Source: CAZOZZ01 sp965262425
GTDB lineage: Bacteria > Acidobacteriota > Terriglobia > 20CM-2-55-15
DNA: 64,000 nt
Direction of reading: 5' to 3'
Assembly (NCBI GenBank): GCA_965262425.1
Contig: OZ253536.1
Coordinates: 5,828,001 to 5,892,000 of the forward strand
The notes below the pieces were generated by a model. The model ran no database searches. It had not been told where the DNA came from and worked only from the letters and a program-made list of their open reading frames with translations. Both the position numbers and the translations under genes were made by a program. Each line of letters starts with the position of its first letter. The first letter of the stretch is position 1. Below are positions 9,020 to 16,754 of this stretch, piece by piece.

Positions 9020-10270
9020 TTATTCCCGCCCGCCTATAGCGACCTTCAGAGCTTCCACGACCTTCGGAATCCGTTCTTCGATCGTGATCCTGGTCGCGAT
9101 GGGCGAAATGAGGTCACCGTGCCTCAAATCGACGTACTGAATCTGCCGGAGATACCGAGGAATACGACATTCCGCCAACATCACGGGCACCAGCGGCTTC
9201 TTCTCGTCAAGAGCCATCCGAAGCTCGCTCTGGACCTCCGACGAAGACACAGCTGATGGTGATAGGACCACGAGAAACGCTTGGCACGATTGGATCGCCT
9301 GATCAATCGTCAGGTCCCAATTTGCGGAAGGCGTGAGGTTCAAATCGTCGAGCCAAAGGCTGACACCCCTCTCCTGAAGACCCGACGCAAAATCCTGGAC
9401 CAATTCCAGGTCTGCTCTGGAATAGCTCACAAAGACGTGCCCGGTAGTTCCCCCTTTTGACACCTTGCGCGATTCCGTCGCCTCTGACGAGTTCGCGGTG
9501 ATGGACGTGAACTCTCGAGTCAGCACTTCCGTTGGGATTCGTCTGATGATATCCGCTGCCGAACCCAGAGCCCGCACGGCGTCCACATCACTCATCAGGG
9601 CACGAAGAAAGTGCCCGGACCTAACGAACGGGATCTCGCTCTCGAGGGCCGAGAGCTGCAGTGATTTTCCAAGGATCCTCCGGAGAGGCTTGGAGAAGCC
9701 AGGCGTCAGCTCATAGCCTCGATAATACTCTTCCAGACGCAGGTTGAGGCGCTCGACGAGGTCGGTGTCGTCGATGTTGAAGTGCACTCGAATATGGGAG
9801 AAGTCACTGTCGCGAGTGTCGACGAGAGACCTCAGAAGATGGGTCGGCTGAATACTACGGTGCGTGTAGTCCATGCCTATTCTGGCGGCTTCTTCCAGAG
9901 CTTTACGGCAGGCGCCACTGAGGCGATTCACTACCTCGCTGAGGTCGATCCTGGTCTCCGCCACGACGGCTAGATCTCGGGGATGGCGGGCCGGTCGCTC
10001 GAAGGGCTGACGGGCCGCCATCACGAGCCATCTTCCTACTTCCTTCTCGGCTTCTGAAAAAGCGGATTCCAAGGAGGCGTAGTGTTCGATGCCATGCCAA
10101 ACGACGGACCCGTTGTTATCGATCACACGAAGAAAAGACCGCCGCGCTACATGCTCTAAATGCTCGTCGTCCTCGATCAAGCCGAAGTCGATTCGTCCTC
10201 GGCCATTGATCCACTCCGAGAGCGCAGGGTACTTCGCCATGAACCCTTCTGAAAGATACGCCTCTGTCAT
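9020..10270 (-). CDS. Clp_N-TIR domain fusion protein (candidate immune/NADase-type signalling protein)
   Basis: A 416-residue protein with three parts. The N-terminal ~100 residues form an unassigned domain (AKYPALSEWINGRGRIDFG.. with an aromatic-rich core). Residues ~115-255 resemble the double helical repeat of the ClpA/ClpB N-terminal domain: RLSGACRKALEEAARIG..HRSIQPTHLLRSLV, then a second ..LQLSALESEIPFVRSGHFLRALM. Residues ~275-416 are a TIR domain beginning HVFVSYSRAD, with WLDDLNL and the SSEVQSELRMA helix, where the glutamate occupies the place of the NADase catalytic residue. The ATG at 10270 is used because the frame upstream is Arg/Ser/Pro-rich and non-coding-like. The start overlaps the stop of a short upstream frame (ATGA). 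No AAA+ module follows the Clp_N part, so it is not a chaperone. An NAD-cleaving or scaffold role is inferred from the TIR domain only. Confidence 0.75.
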   Translation of the reverse strand: MTEAYLSEGFMAKYPALSEWINGRGRIDFGLIEDDEHLEHVARRSFLRVIDNNGSVVWHGIEHYASLESAFSEAEKEVGRWLVMAARQPFERPARHPRDLAVVAETRIDLSEVVNRLSGACRKALEEAARIGMDYTHRSIQPTHLLRSLVDTRDSDFSHIRVHFNIDDTDLVERLNLRLEEYYRGYELTPGFSKPLRRILGKSLQLSALESEIPFVRSGHFLRALMSDVDAVRALGSAADIIRRIPTEVLTREFTSITANSSEATESRKVSKGGTTGHVFVSYSRADLELVQDFASGLQERGVSLWLDDLNLTPSANWDLTIDQAIQSCQAFLVVLSPSAVSSSEVQSELRMALDEKKPLVPVMLAECRIPRYLRQIQYVDLRHGDLISPIATRITIEERIPKVVEALKVAIGGRE

Positions 10271-10521
10271 GGGTCGGCTCGTCTCGACATCTGATGACCA
10301 GTTGGTACTGGTAGGTGGCCCCGGGAACCACCGAGCCCTATCGCTCTCCGAGTCCCGCCGCCCAGGCGAGGATGACGATCGCCGAGCCCTCCCTCCTTTG
10401 CCGGAAATCGGGCCAGTTCGGCCTCCAGAAGGCGTGTGAGAAGCGACTGGGGGGCTTGCTGGGCCAAGGACAGGGTTGGCAGCGCTAAGAGCACGACGAC
10501 GGTCCAGATTAATCTCTTCAA
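10267..10521 (-). pseudogene. Short signal-peptide ORF overlapping the TIR gene start
   Basis: From a TTG at 10521 the frame reads a good signal peptide (LKRLIWTVVVLLALPTLSLAQ), then QAPQSLLTRLLEAELARFPAKEG. After that it becomes Gly/Arg-rich and looks out of frame. It ends in a TGA that overlaps the ATG of the TIR gene. It is probably the decayed 5' end of an exported-protein gene. It could instead be a short translated leader coupled to the TIR gene. No Shine-Dalgarno was seen. Confidence 0.3.
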
Positions 10522-10625
10522 TGCTTTGCACCAGCGGGATCGGTTGTGTGGGCATGCTAATCGGTAGCGGGGCGGGATGTCAACGAACGGTTGGTGTGCG
10601 ATCATATCCGGATCGGTGAACAACC

Positions 10626-10748
10626 ATGGCGTTTCACCCACTCGACATCGGCGACGGAATTTTCCTTGCGATGGTTCAGCCCGAAGACGCCGAGGAGATC
10701 TTCGCTCTGAGTGACCGCAACCGTGACCATAACGCCGAATTGTCGTAA
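10626..10748 (+). pseudogene. N-terminal fragment of a GNAT acetyltransferase
   Basis: Forty residues starting MAFHPLDIGDGIFLAMVQPE and continuing ..DAEEIFALSDRNRDH match the beginning of RimJ/RimL-type GNAT N-acetyltransferases (beta1 and alpha1 with the DRNRDH segment). The frame then stops (NAELS*) close to the 3' end of the group II intron relic. The acetyl-CoA binding motif and the rest of the fold are absent, so the fragment is non-functional. Confidence 0.5.
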
Positions 10749-10801
10749 CCACCGTCCCGCGATCGGGTAGACCGACCCGTCGCCGGGTCGGCCCCACCAC
10801 G

Positions 10802-10834
10802 GAACCGTACGCGCGGATTTCCCGCATACGGCTC
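10802..10834 (-). ncRNA. Group II intron domain V
   Basis: The minus strand reads a 33-base hairpin beginning GAGCCGTATGCGGGAAA and ending CGTACGGTTC, with a GAAA tetraloop. This is the classical domain V arrangement that forms the intron active site. It is followed by a GC-rich hairpin (domain VI-like) and then CTACCCGAT. Confidence 0.75.
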
Positions 10835-10850
10835 TTCGAAAAGAGTCTGT

Positions 10851-11505
10851 TTACAGCCGGGTGTAGGACGCCAACTGGGAATAGCGGATCCGGATTCGCG
10901 GCCGAACCAGCGGGTGCTTGATCTTCCGCTCGAACCAAAGGCCCACGACATAGTGAAGATAGATGTTGGCCAGCAGCGGTGAGATAGAGCCGCCTTGCGG
11001 CGTTCCCCTCTCCACTGCCTGCCACCTGCATCCCTCGAAGATGCCTGCTTTTAGCCACGCCTGAATCAGCGTCAATTCTCGCCGATCACCGATTCGAAGT
11101 CCCACCAAGCGCATGAGCCAGTCCTGGCTCAGACTTCCGAAAAAATCCCGGATGTCCACCTCAAGCACGTGCTCCATCTTCTGGCGGTGCAGTAACGCGT
11201 TGATCGTCGCCAGCGCATGATGACAGCCCAGCCCTGGCCTGAAACCGAACGAGCATTTCAGGAAGTCCTGCTCATAGATTTCATTTCAGAACCTTCGCCA
11301 TTGCACCCTGGATCGCCCGATCGATTACCGCCGGAACCCCGATGGGACGCTTCGAACCATCCGCCTTCGGGATATACACCCTTCGAACCGGCGGCGGCCT
11401 ATAACACCCGTCGTGGATCTGCTTCAGGATTGGCGGAAGCAGCCAGCTCAAATTCTCTCTGGCCTGCTTGACGCTCCCCCGCCGCGCTCGATCGCGGTAT
11501 CTCAT
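10851..11505 (-). pseudogene. Group II intron reverse transcriptase/maturase pseudogene
   Basis: The first part (11505-11281) reads ..CYRPPPVRRVYIPKADGSKRPIGVPAVIDRAIQGAMAKVLK and then hits a stop. Skipping one base of the A-run at 11284-11286 restores ..VLNEIYEQDFLKCSFGFRPG and continues into VDIRDFFGSLSQDWLMRLV and GTPQGGSISPLLANIYLHYV. These are the RT motifs around the first catalytic Asp and the conserved TPQGG. The frame ends shortly after WFERKIKH, so the YADD catalytic motif, the X/maturase domain and the C-terminus are missing. The N-terminus is also incomplete. Confidence 0.8.
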
Positions 11506-12138
11506 CGAGACACTCCGCTAAAATCCATACGTGAGGTGGTGAAGCAAATTATTGAACTGCTCTTTTGGATTCTTCCGAGCCCTTGCTGCTATCGCGGCTC
11601 GTCTGGAAACTGGATCATGCCCCTCGCCAGCACTGGGTCCGGCTGGGTTGCCCGCCTCGGTGTGCGGTTCCGATTTCCTCATTTGCCACTTCCTCTTTCT
11701 GCCACGCCCTTTGCTCCCCGGTCATTACTCGGTTCACCGCTACTATGACGTGGTCTGACTTCCCTGCGCTCCTACAGCCCGGCTTGCACCGCGCCACTGT
11801 CCACCTCCTGTGGACAAACACAGGGATCTCCCAAGTTCATGAACGTGCTCTTGCGGACATGCCGGAGCCAGCGCCCCCGGTGGCCGAGGACAGACTCGCA
11901 TTAACGCCTGTCTTTCTTCCGCCTTCCCCGTCTTATCCACCGGGTCGGCGACCACAACTTTTTCCGTTTCGGGGTGTATGCCCATTCATCTCACCGATTC
12001 GGCCTGTCCGCTCATACCGCACCCGCTTTAACGCGTCGGTTACCCTTCGCGCCAGGGTGCGTTCTTCACCTCCGTCTGCTCGACTTTAAGGTGGTGATCT
12101 TTGCATCTCACAAGCTCCATTCACGCCTCTTGGCGCAC

Positions 12139-12208
12139 GATAAGCGGAATAAGCAGGGTCTGACGACTACGGCAGAGGGGACAGCGTCGTCATGTGGGCG
12201 CTATGTCA
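12139..12208. repeat. 70-bp dispersed sequence, copy 1 (see 39766)
   Basis: GATAAGCGG..TAAGCAGGGTCTGACGACTA.GGCAG, then a region with GTCGTC and GGCG.TATGTC, is shared with 39766-39836 on the same strand. The copy starts exactly where the group II intron relic appears to end. The minus-strand translation has a RRCPLCRSRQTLLIPLI-like stretch in both copies, so it may be the end of an unidentified transposase gene. Confidence 0.5.
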
Positions 12209-12403
12209 ACCCGCGCGCGGCCGCAGGCCGTCGGGCGACCCTGGTGAAATGAACGTGAACCGGGAGATCCAACGCCCCTGCTCCCAGTTTCGGAGTGTGT
12301 GCACGCTAATCCCCATAGCCTTAGCGAACGGTGCTGCTTCCCGCTTCGTCGCGGAACGTGCGCTGATGATGTGGATCCTGTCATCCTCCGTTTCGGTCCA
12401 CAA
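12206..12403 (-). pseudogene. Toxin-antitoxin remnant: BrnT-like tail fused to HTH antitoxin segment
   Basis: The 65-residue frame begins TEDDRIHIISARSATKREA, the C-terminal signature of BrnT-type RNase toxins. It passes directly into FAKAMGISVHTLRNWEQGR, the recognition helix region of an Xre/HigA-like antitoxin, and then into unrelated sequence. In intact loci these belong to two adjacent genes. Here a deletion has joined the end of the toxin to the middle of the antitoxin, so neither is functional. Confidence 0.5.
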
Positions 12404-12427
12404 CTACGACGTCCAAGCCTCGACCAA

Positions 12428-13207
12428 TCAGTCGTCCTTGAGCTCGGCCATGACCGGGGCGTGATCGGAGGCGATCAATCCGTCTTTCTTCTTGCGATAG
12501 TCCCGGTCGATCCAGACGTCCTCGACTCGTCGAAGAACAGCTCCCGTCGCAAGGAGGAGATCGATCCGAAGTCCCCAATTACGGTGGAAAGCCCCTGCTC
12601 GATACTCCCACCAGCTAAAGGACCCACCTTCGGGATGAATCTCGCGATAGAGATCGACCAGACCCCAGTCCAGCAGATCCTGGTATGCCGAGCGCTCCGC
12701 GTCGGTGTGGAAGATGCTTCCCTTCCTGTCTTCCTCGGCCCAGGTGTCTCGAGCGGTGGGACAGAGGTTGAAATCCCCGCACAGTACGATCGGATCGCCG
12801 GGGGTCAGGGTGTTCTTCAAGAAGGAGTGAAGGGACTCCAGCCAGGCCAGCTTCCGGGGAAAATCGGGGTGCTCCGTGTTCTTTCCATTGGGAACGTAAA
12901 CGGTGATGTAAGTCAGGCCACCGACGCGCACCGACAGGAGGCGGGCTCCGATTTTCTCTTGTTCAGGTAGTCCGCGCCGCACGACTTCGGACTCTTGGCG
13001 GCTCAGAACGGCAACGCCGTTCCATGCTTTCTGGGCATGGATCGCGGCCTGGTAGCCCTCCGCTTCGAATTCCAAGTGCGGGAACAGCTCCTCGTTCAGC
13101 TTGAGCTCCTGCAATCCTACTATGTCGGGTTGGCGGTCTCTCAGCCAGTGGAGCACGAAATCCATGCGCGCTCTCAATCCGTTGATGTTCCAGGTCGCAA
13201 TCCTCAT
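12428..13207 (-). CDS. xth: Exodeoxyribonuclease III (AP endonuclease family)
   Basis: A 259-residue member of the ExoIII/EEP family, which removes 3' blocks and cleaves DNA at abasic sites in base excision repair. Motifs in order: MRIATWNINGLRAR (Asn of the metal site), IVGLQELK (catalytic Glu), ITVYVPNGK, IVLCGDFNLCPTARD (Asp/Asn pair) and C-terminal LRIDLLLAT..SDHAPVMAEL (catalytic His). Length is normal for the family. The ATG at 13207 is preceded by GAGGTGGGG, a convincing ribosome site. It seems intact despite flanking debris. Confidence 0.93.
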   Translation of the reverse strand: MRIATWNINGLRARMDFVLHWLRDRQPDIVGLQELKLNEELFPHLEFEAEGYQAAIHAQKAWNGVAVLSRQESEVVRRGLPEQEKIGARLLSVRVGGLTYITVYVPNGKNTEHPDFPRKLAWLESLHSFLKNTLTPGDPIVLCGDFNLCPTARDTWAEEDRKGSIFHTDAERSAYQDLLDWGLVDLYREIHPEGGSFSWWEYRAGAFHRNWGLRIDLLLATGAVLRRVEDVWIDRDYRKKKDGLIASDHAPVMAELKDD

Positions 13208-13342
13208 TCCCCACCTCAATCAATAGGGGGCGATTGCGAGACGGATAGCTGAAATCCTAGTAGCATAGCCGGCGAAAAACGACGCCCAATACCTCGGACG
13301 GTAATAGTACGAGAGGAAGGCCTTTTCACGCAATTGAATCAA

Positions 13343-13363
13343 CCTGTCAGGTCTCCTGACAGG
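13343..13363. repeat. Perfect inverted repeat in the 13208-13683 gap
   Basis: CCTGTCAGG, TCT, CCTGACAGG forms a perfect 9-bp hairpin in the 476-bp divergent gap between the exonuclease gene and the DUF4097 gene. There is no T-run, so it is more likely an operator or chance palindrome than a terminator. Nothing else recognisable was seen in the gap. Confidence 0.4.
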
Positions 13364-13683
13364 CCTGCCCATAGGGGGTGCCGCAGTGTAGGGTGTGGGA
13401 CCGTCCCCGTCGAAACCGAGTTGTCATAACATTTTTCATTCGCCCCAATGGGACCACTTCCCCTGTCCGCGTTTCTATCAGATGTGGGCGTAGCTGCGTC
13501 CATCAATTTCATGAGGGGTTGCGGGAAGAGTAGGACCTGGTTCCTGGCCGCCGCTGGGAACGTTCAAAACAGCCAGGAGCGCCCCCGACACAGCCAATGC
13601 GATACGTGAACAGATTGACAGCAGGAGTTACCAGACGTGATCCCAGATCCGACTGTGTTCCGAGACCCCGGTGCGGGGTGTCC

Positions 13684-14499
13684 ATGAATTCGGGTATTGA
13701 GGGCTCTGCCCCCCGAACTAACACGAACGAGGAGCAAAGAATAAGAAAGAGGCAATACGTGGCTATCGGAGTCATGGCGACAATTGCGATCGTGATGGGT
13801 ACCGCGGGCGCCCAGGTCGAGCAGGGTTCCGATTGGACGTTTTCCGGGGTCGACCGGATCGAATTCGAAGGGATATCGGGCGACCTCGTCGTGGAGCGCG
13901 CGGGTGGATCCGAACTGGAACTCGCCCTCCGCTCGAACGTCAGACCGGATGGGGCCTTCGTGGGCGAGGTGGATCAACAGGGAAGTACCGTACGCATCGA
14001 TGAGCGATGGACCGGTTCGTCGAGCCGTGGAAACGTGGAGTGGATCCTTTCGGTTCCCGCTTCTCTTGAACCCGTGATCGTCATGAAATCCGCCGGCGGT
14101 GGTCTGGAAGCTTCGGGTGTCGAGGCGAGCTTTCGCTTTCGGACGGCGAGCGGCGACGTTCGTGTGTCCGAAACTGCTTTAGATGGCCCGAGCCGCTTCT
14201 CGTCGGCATCGGGGAACGTGGTGGTCACACTGGACGACCTCGGGTCGTATGACCTGGAGGCCTCGTCGGCGTCCGGAAATGTAAGGATCGACACAGCCTT
14301 CGGCGACGACTTCACGCTAATCCTGACCAAGCGCGAGGATCGGGGCCGCATCACAAGCCCCTTCGCGGTCACCTCACAGAGAACATTCCTCCGGAACGAC
14401 CAGAAGTATATCGAGCAGACGATAATCCGAGCTTCGGGTAGCCCGGAGAGCCGGCTTCGAACAGCCTCGGGCTCCATCGTCGTTCGGGACCGATCCTGA
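13684..14499 (+). CDS. Exported DUF4097-family beta-strand repeat protein
   Basis: About 271 residues. The N-terminus has a basic segment (RIRKRQ), a hydrophobic stretch (YVAIGVMATIAIVMG) and AGAQ, i.e. a signal peptide. The mature part has the repeated SGDVxV / ASGNVxxxT strands of the DUF4097 'adhesin-like' beta-solenoid (FRTASGDVRVSET, SASGNVVVTLDD, SSASGNVRIDT, RTASGSIVV). The family has no defined activity and often sits beside anti-sigma or membrane genes. A GTG at 13759 with AAAGAGG six bases upstream is an alternative start but would remove the basic n-region, so the ATG at 13684 is preferred with reservation. Confidence 0.75.
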   Translation: MNSGIEGSAPRTNTNEEQRIRKRQYVAIGVMATIAIVMGTAGAQVEQGSDWTFSGVDRIEFEGISGDLVVERAGGSELELALRSNVRPDGAFVGEVDQQGSTVRIDERWTGSSSRGNVEWILSVPASLEPVIVMKSAGGGLEASGVEASFRFRTASGDVRVSETALDGPSRFSSASGNVVVTLDDLGSYDLEASSASGNVRIDTAFGDDFTLILTKREDRGRITSPFAVTSQRTFLRNDQKYIEQTIIRASGSPESRLRTASGSIVVRDRS

Positions 14500-14505
14500 G
14501 GCGTT

Positions 14506-15216
14506 TCAGAGAATAGGGACGGGCGCATTTAAATCAAAGTGCTGAGGGGCTATGTAAAACAAGAGGGTCCGCAGTGTTGGGGTGGCCAGGCACCACGGCG
14601 AACACGTGGACACGGCGTAGAGGCCCGCCAACCACGGTTGATCAGGAGAGAGAGGATCGGACTCTTCAGGATCGCTGTCGGACCCCAGGGCACGGTAGCC
14701 CGACGATTGAACCGGAAGCCATTGCCCGACTAACAACGATTCCTCGCACTCAGGGTGCGGTTGAGCATCACTCCCAGCCATGCCCCCGGTCACCAGTTTC
14801 CAACACTTCAAAATGATTCGTCGATAGTGTCGTAGACCTTGCTTACTCCAAATCCATGCCCCGGTGTCTGCAGTCAGTTCGTTCTCGTGAGCATCACCGG
14901 TGTTGACTGTGTCCGCACGCACGAGAATCATCAGGTGGCACTCTAATTCAGCATACGGCTTGTGCTCGACCCCGGTGGGCACGATCAGCATCTCTCCCTG
15001 GTTCAACGTGACAGCTCCGTCACGGAAGTCGATCCGTAACTGACCTCTGAGGATGATAAACGCTTCGTCGGTATCAGTATGTTTGTGCCAAACAAAGTCA
15101 CCTTCGAGTTTGGCAAGCTTGAAGTGATAACCGTCCATCTGCGCAACGATCTTTGGCGACCAACGCTCGGTGAACAGGCTGAGTTTGTCCGTCAAGTTGA
15201 TTGGAATTGGTGTCAT
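14506..15216 (-). CDS. Cupin-domain protein with foreign C-terminal extension
   Basis: Residues ~1-118 form a small cupin: TPIPINLTDKLSLF.., GDFVWHKHTDTDEAFIILRG (two metal His plus Glu) and GEMLIVPTGVEHKPYA (third His). Stand-alone cupins of this type are about 115-120 residues. Here the frame runs on after ..TADTGAWI for some 118 residues that include IS91 transposase debris (DSDPEESDPLSPDQPWLAGLYA). The original tail has therefore been replaced by insertion or deletion. The ATG at 15216 has GAGG six bases upstream. The cupin core may still fold. Confidence 0.7.
   Translation of the reverse strand: MTPIPINLTDKLSLFTERWSPKIVAQMDGYHFKLAKLEGDFVWHKHTDTDEAFIILRGQLRIDFRDGAVTLNQGEMLIVPTGVEHKPYAELECHLMILVRADTVNTGDAHENELTADTGAWIWSKQGLRHYRRIILKCWKLVTGGMAGSDAQPHPECEESLLVGQWLPVQSSGYRALGSDSDPEESDPLSPDQPWLAGLYAVSTCSPWCLATPTLRTLLFYIAPQHFDLNAPVPIL
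14618..14705 (-). pseudogene. IS91-family transposase fragment
   Basis: The minus strand encodes YRALGSDSDPEESDPL, then PDQPWLAGLYA. This matches the segment LGPDCDPEEADPLLRDQPWL of the larger IS91 relic at 37.5-38.5 kb. It is fused in frame to the cupin gene. Confidence 0.5.
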
Positions 15217-15268
15217 CACTGTCCTCAATAGGATTGTCAAGTTGTGCCGACGTTGACTTGACGAATCA

Positions 15269-15346
15269 ATGATCCCCGGCACCCAACTCGGCAGCTACGA
15301 GATCCTCTCCCCGCTCGGCAAAGACGTACGCTTTCGTTTCTCGTGA
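15269..15346 (+). pseudogene. 5' remnant of a Ser/Thr kinase gene
   Basis: MIPGTQLGSYEILSPLGK is the exact start expected for a kinase of the type at 6101 and 31008. It is followed by DVRFRFS and a stop instead of GGMGEVW. Only the first 18 codons survive. Confidence 0.55.
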
Positions 15347-15396
15347 CGGGGTCACTTGAGATACCATGGCGTCAAACCACTCTCCAGGAGGCAGTC

Positions 15397-15726
15397 ATGA
15401 GCGAGAGGCTTGTCCAGCTTAACTTCAGATTCAACGTTTCCGGTTCGGACTATCAACAGGCGGTAGCACCACTCGGCGAAGAGTTCGCCGCGCTTCCCGG
15501 TCTTCGATGGAAGATCTGGATGATCAATGAAGCTCAAAACGAGGCGGGTGGGATCTACCTCTTCGAAGACGAGGAGTCTGTAAAGAAGTTCCTGGAAGGA
15601 CCGCTTGCGGCGCAGGTTACGAGTCACCCGGCACTCAGCGATTTCAGCGTCAAGCAATTTGACGTAATGGAGGGGCTGACCGCAACGACGCGGGGACCCA
15701 TCCGAGTGGCGGCAGCCGCCTCGTAG
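15397..15726 (+). CDS. YdhR-family putative monooxygenase
   Basis: A 109-residue protein of the YdhR/dimeric alpha-beta barrel type: LVQLNFRFNVSGSDYQQAV at the N-terminus, the central LRWKIWMINEAQNEAGGIYLFEDEESVKKFL, and ..SDFSVKQFDVMEGLT at the end. The family is annotated as putative mono-oxygenase, with substrate unknown. AGGAGG five bases before the ATG at 15397 fixes the start. The gene looks intact and single. Confidence 0.85.
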   Translation: MSERLVQLNFRFNVSGSDYQQAVAPLGEEFAALPGLRWKIWMINEAQNEAGGIYLFEDEESVKKFLEGPLAAQVTSHPALSDFSVKQFDVMEGLTATTRGPIRVAAAAS

Positions 15727-15730
15727 CAAC

Positions 15731-16522
15731 GGTATTGTCAACTTGGTTGCCAACAGCCAAACCAATGGGCTGCGGTCACCGGTTGATCAACCTGCCGTGA
15801 CCACATTCCAAGTCGCGAAAGAACGTTCTCTGAGCATCCGTTGATGCACCGACTTCAGCCGGTGTCGTCCCACTCGGAATAGATTCAGAACGACACCATG
15901 CACGGAAAGGAAGAGTTGCGATTGTCGTGGAGACTTGAACTGTCGCATCTGTCGTTCCCGCTGCCGGGCTGGCTGGTGTGATACTTCGGCTCGATTGTTC
16001 GGTATCGTTCGGTGTCATGGTTCACCGAAGGCATGATCGTCCGCAGCTTCGCACCGCAACTCTTCAACTTGTCCGTAACCAGGCGAAACGGAACTTTGCC
16101 TTGACCCTTCAAAAGCTTGCGAAAGAACCGCTCCGCCGCGCGACGGTTGCGCCGCGACTGAACGAGGATATCTATCACGTCGCCGTCTTGATCCACGGCA
16201 CGCCAGAGGTATTGCCGTTCACCGTTGATCGTCACGAACACCTCGTCGAGGAACCACGTATCTCCGAGCCGACCTCGTTGTCGCTTCAGGCGCCTGGCAT
16301 AGTCGAGCCCGAACTTCGCACACCATCGGCGAATGGTCTAATAGGACACAGTGATTGCCGCTCGGCAAGCAGATCTTCGACATCTCGGAGGCTGATACCG
16401 AATCTATAGTAGAGCCAGACTGCATGACTGATGATTTCGCATGGATACCGGTGTCCGTGATAACGGGATCGCGTGGATTTCATGCCCTAAGTCTGTCCGC
16501 AGTGGTCCAAGTTGACAATGCC
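15731..16522 (-). mobile_element. IS6-type insertion sequence (degenerate)
   Basis: A 792-bp element bounded by imperfect terminal inverted repeats GGTATTGTCAACTTGG (15731-15746) and its complement at 16507-16522 (15 of 16 matching). The size and internal transposase type fit the IS6 family. No target duplication is visible in the immediate flanks. The transposase frame is broken. Confidence 0.7.
15785..16483 (-). pseudogene. IS6-family transposase pseudogene
   Basis: It starts MKSTRSRYHGHRYPCEIISH.., with WLYYRFGISLRDVEDLLAER typical of the IS6 HTH, then loses frame at ..RQSLCPIR. The DDE region resumes in another frame as FVTINGERQYLWRAVDQDGD, VIDILVQSRRNRRAAERFFRK and FRLVTDKLKS, then loses frame again after HDTERYRTIEP. 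At least two frameshifts make it inactive. Confidence 0.75.
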
Positions 16523-16754
16523 CTCATCGGCCAGCATCAGGGCCTCGATAGTTCTTATAGGTCGAATTAGGCCATTCGGATGATTAACGTGAGGGCGATC
16601 CTGTGATAAGATTTCACTAATTATCGTTAATGGACTTTCATTATGGACCGCCGTGCTGGTGAGGTAGGAAGCCGCCAACGGGGCAGGTGCTGGCATGAAT
16701 CGGATAAGCCGACAGGCTGCTCGTGTGTCCGGTTCGCAACCGGAGGATTATTTG

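Larger units (their letters stand above)
10762..12138 (-). mobile_element. Decayed group II intron (5' ribozyme region, broken RT, domain V/VI)
   Basis: On the minus strand the element plausibly begins with GTGCGCC at 12138 and ends with CTACCCGAT near 10762, which resemble group II intron boundary sequences. It contains about 630 bases of structured non-coding sequence, a disrupted reverse-transcriptase frame (11505-10851), and an intact-looking domain V followed by a GC-rich domain VI hairpin. At about 1.38 kb it is shorter than intact ORF-bearing group II introns, so parts have been lost. The boundary assignments are inferred by eye. Confidence 0.6.

Noticed and set aside
13343..13363. Rho-independent terminator
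   Set aside because: The stem is perfect but is not followed by a T-run on either strand.
15723..16530. 8-bp target duplication of the IS6-type element
   Set aside because: GTAGCAAC on the left and CTCATCGG on the right do not match; either the duplication decayed or the flanks were rearranged.
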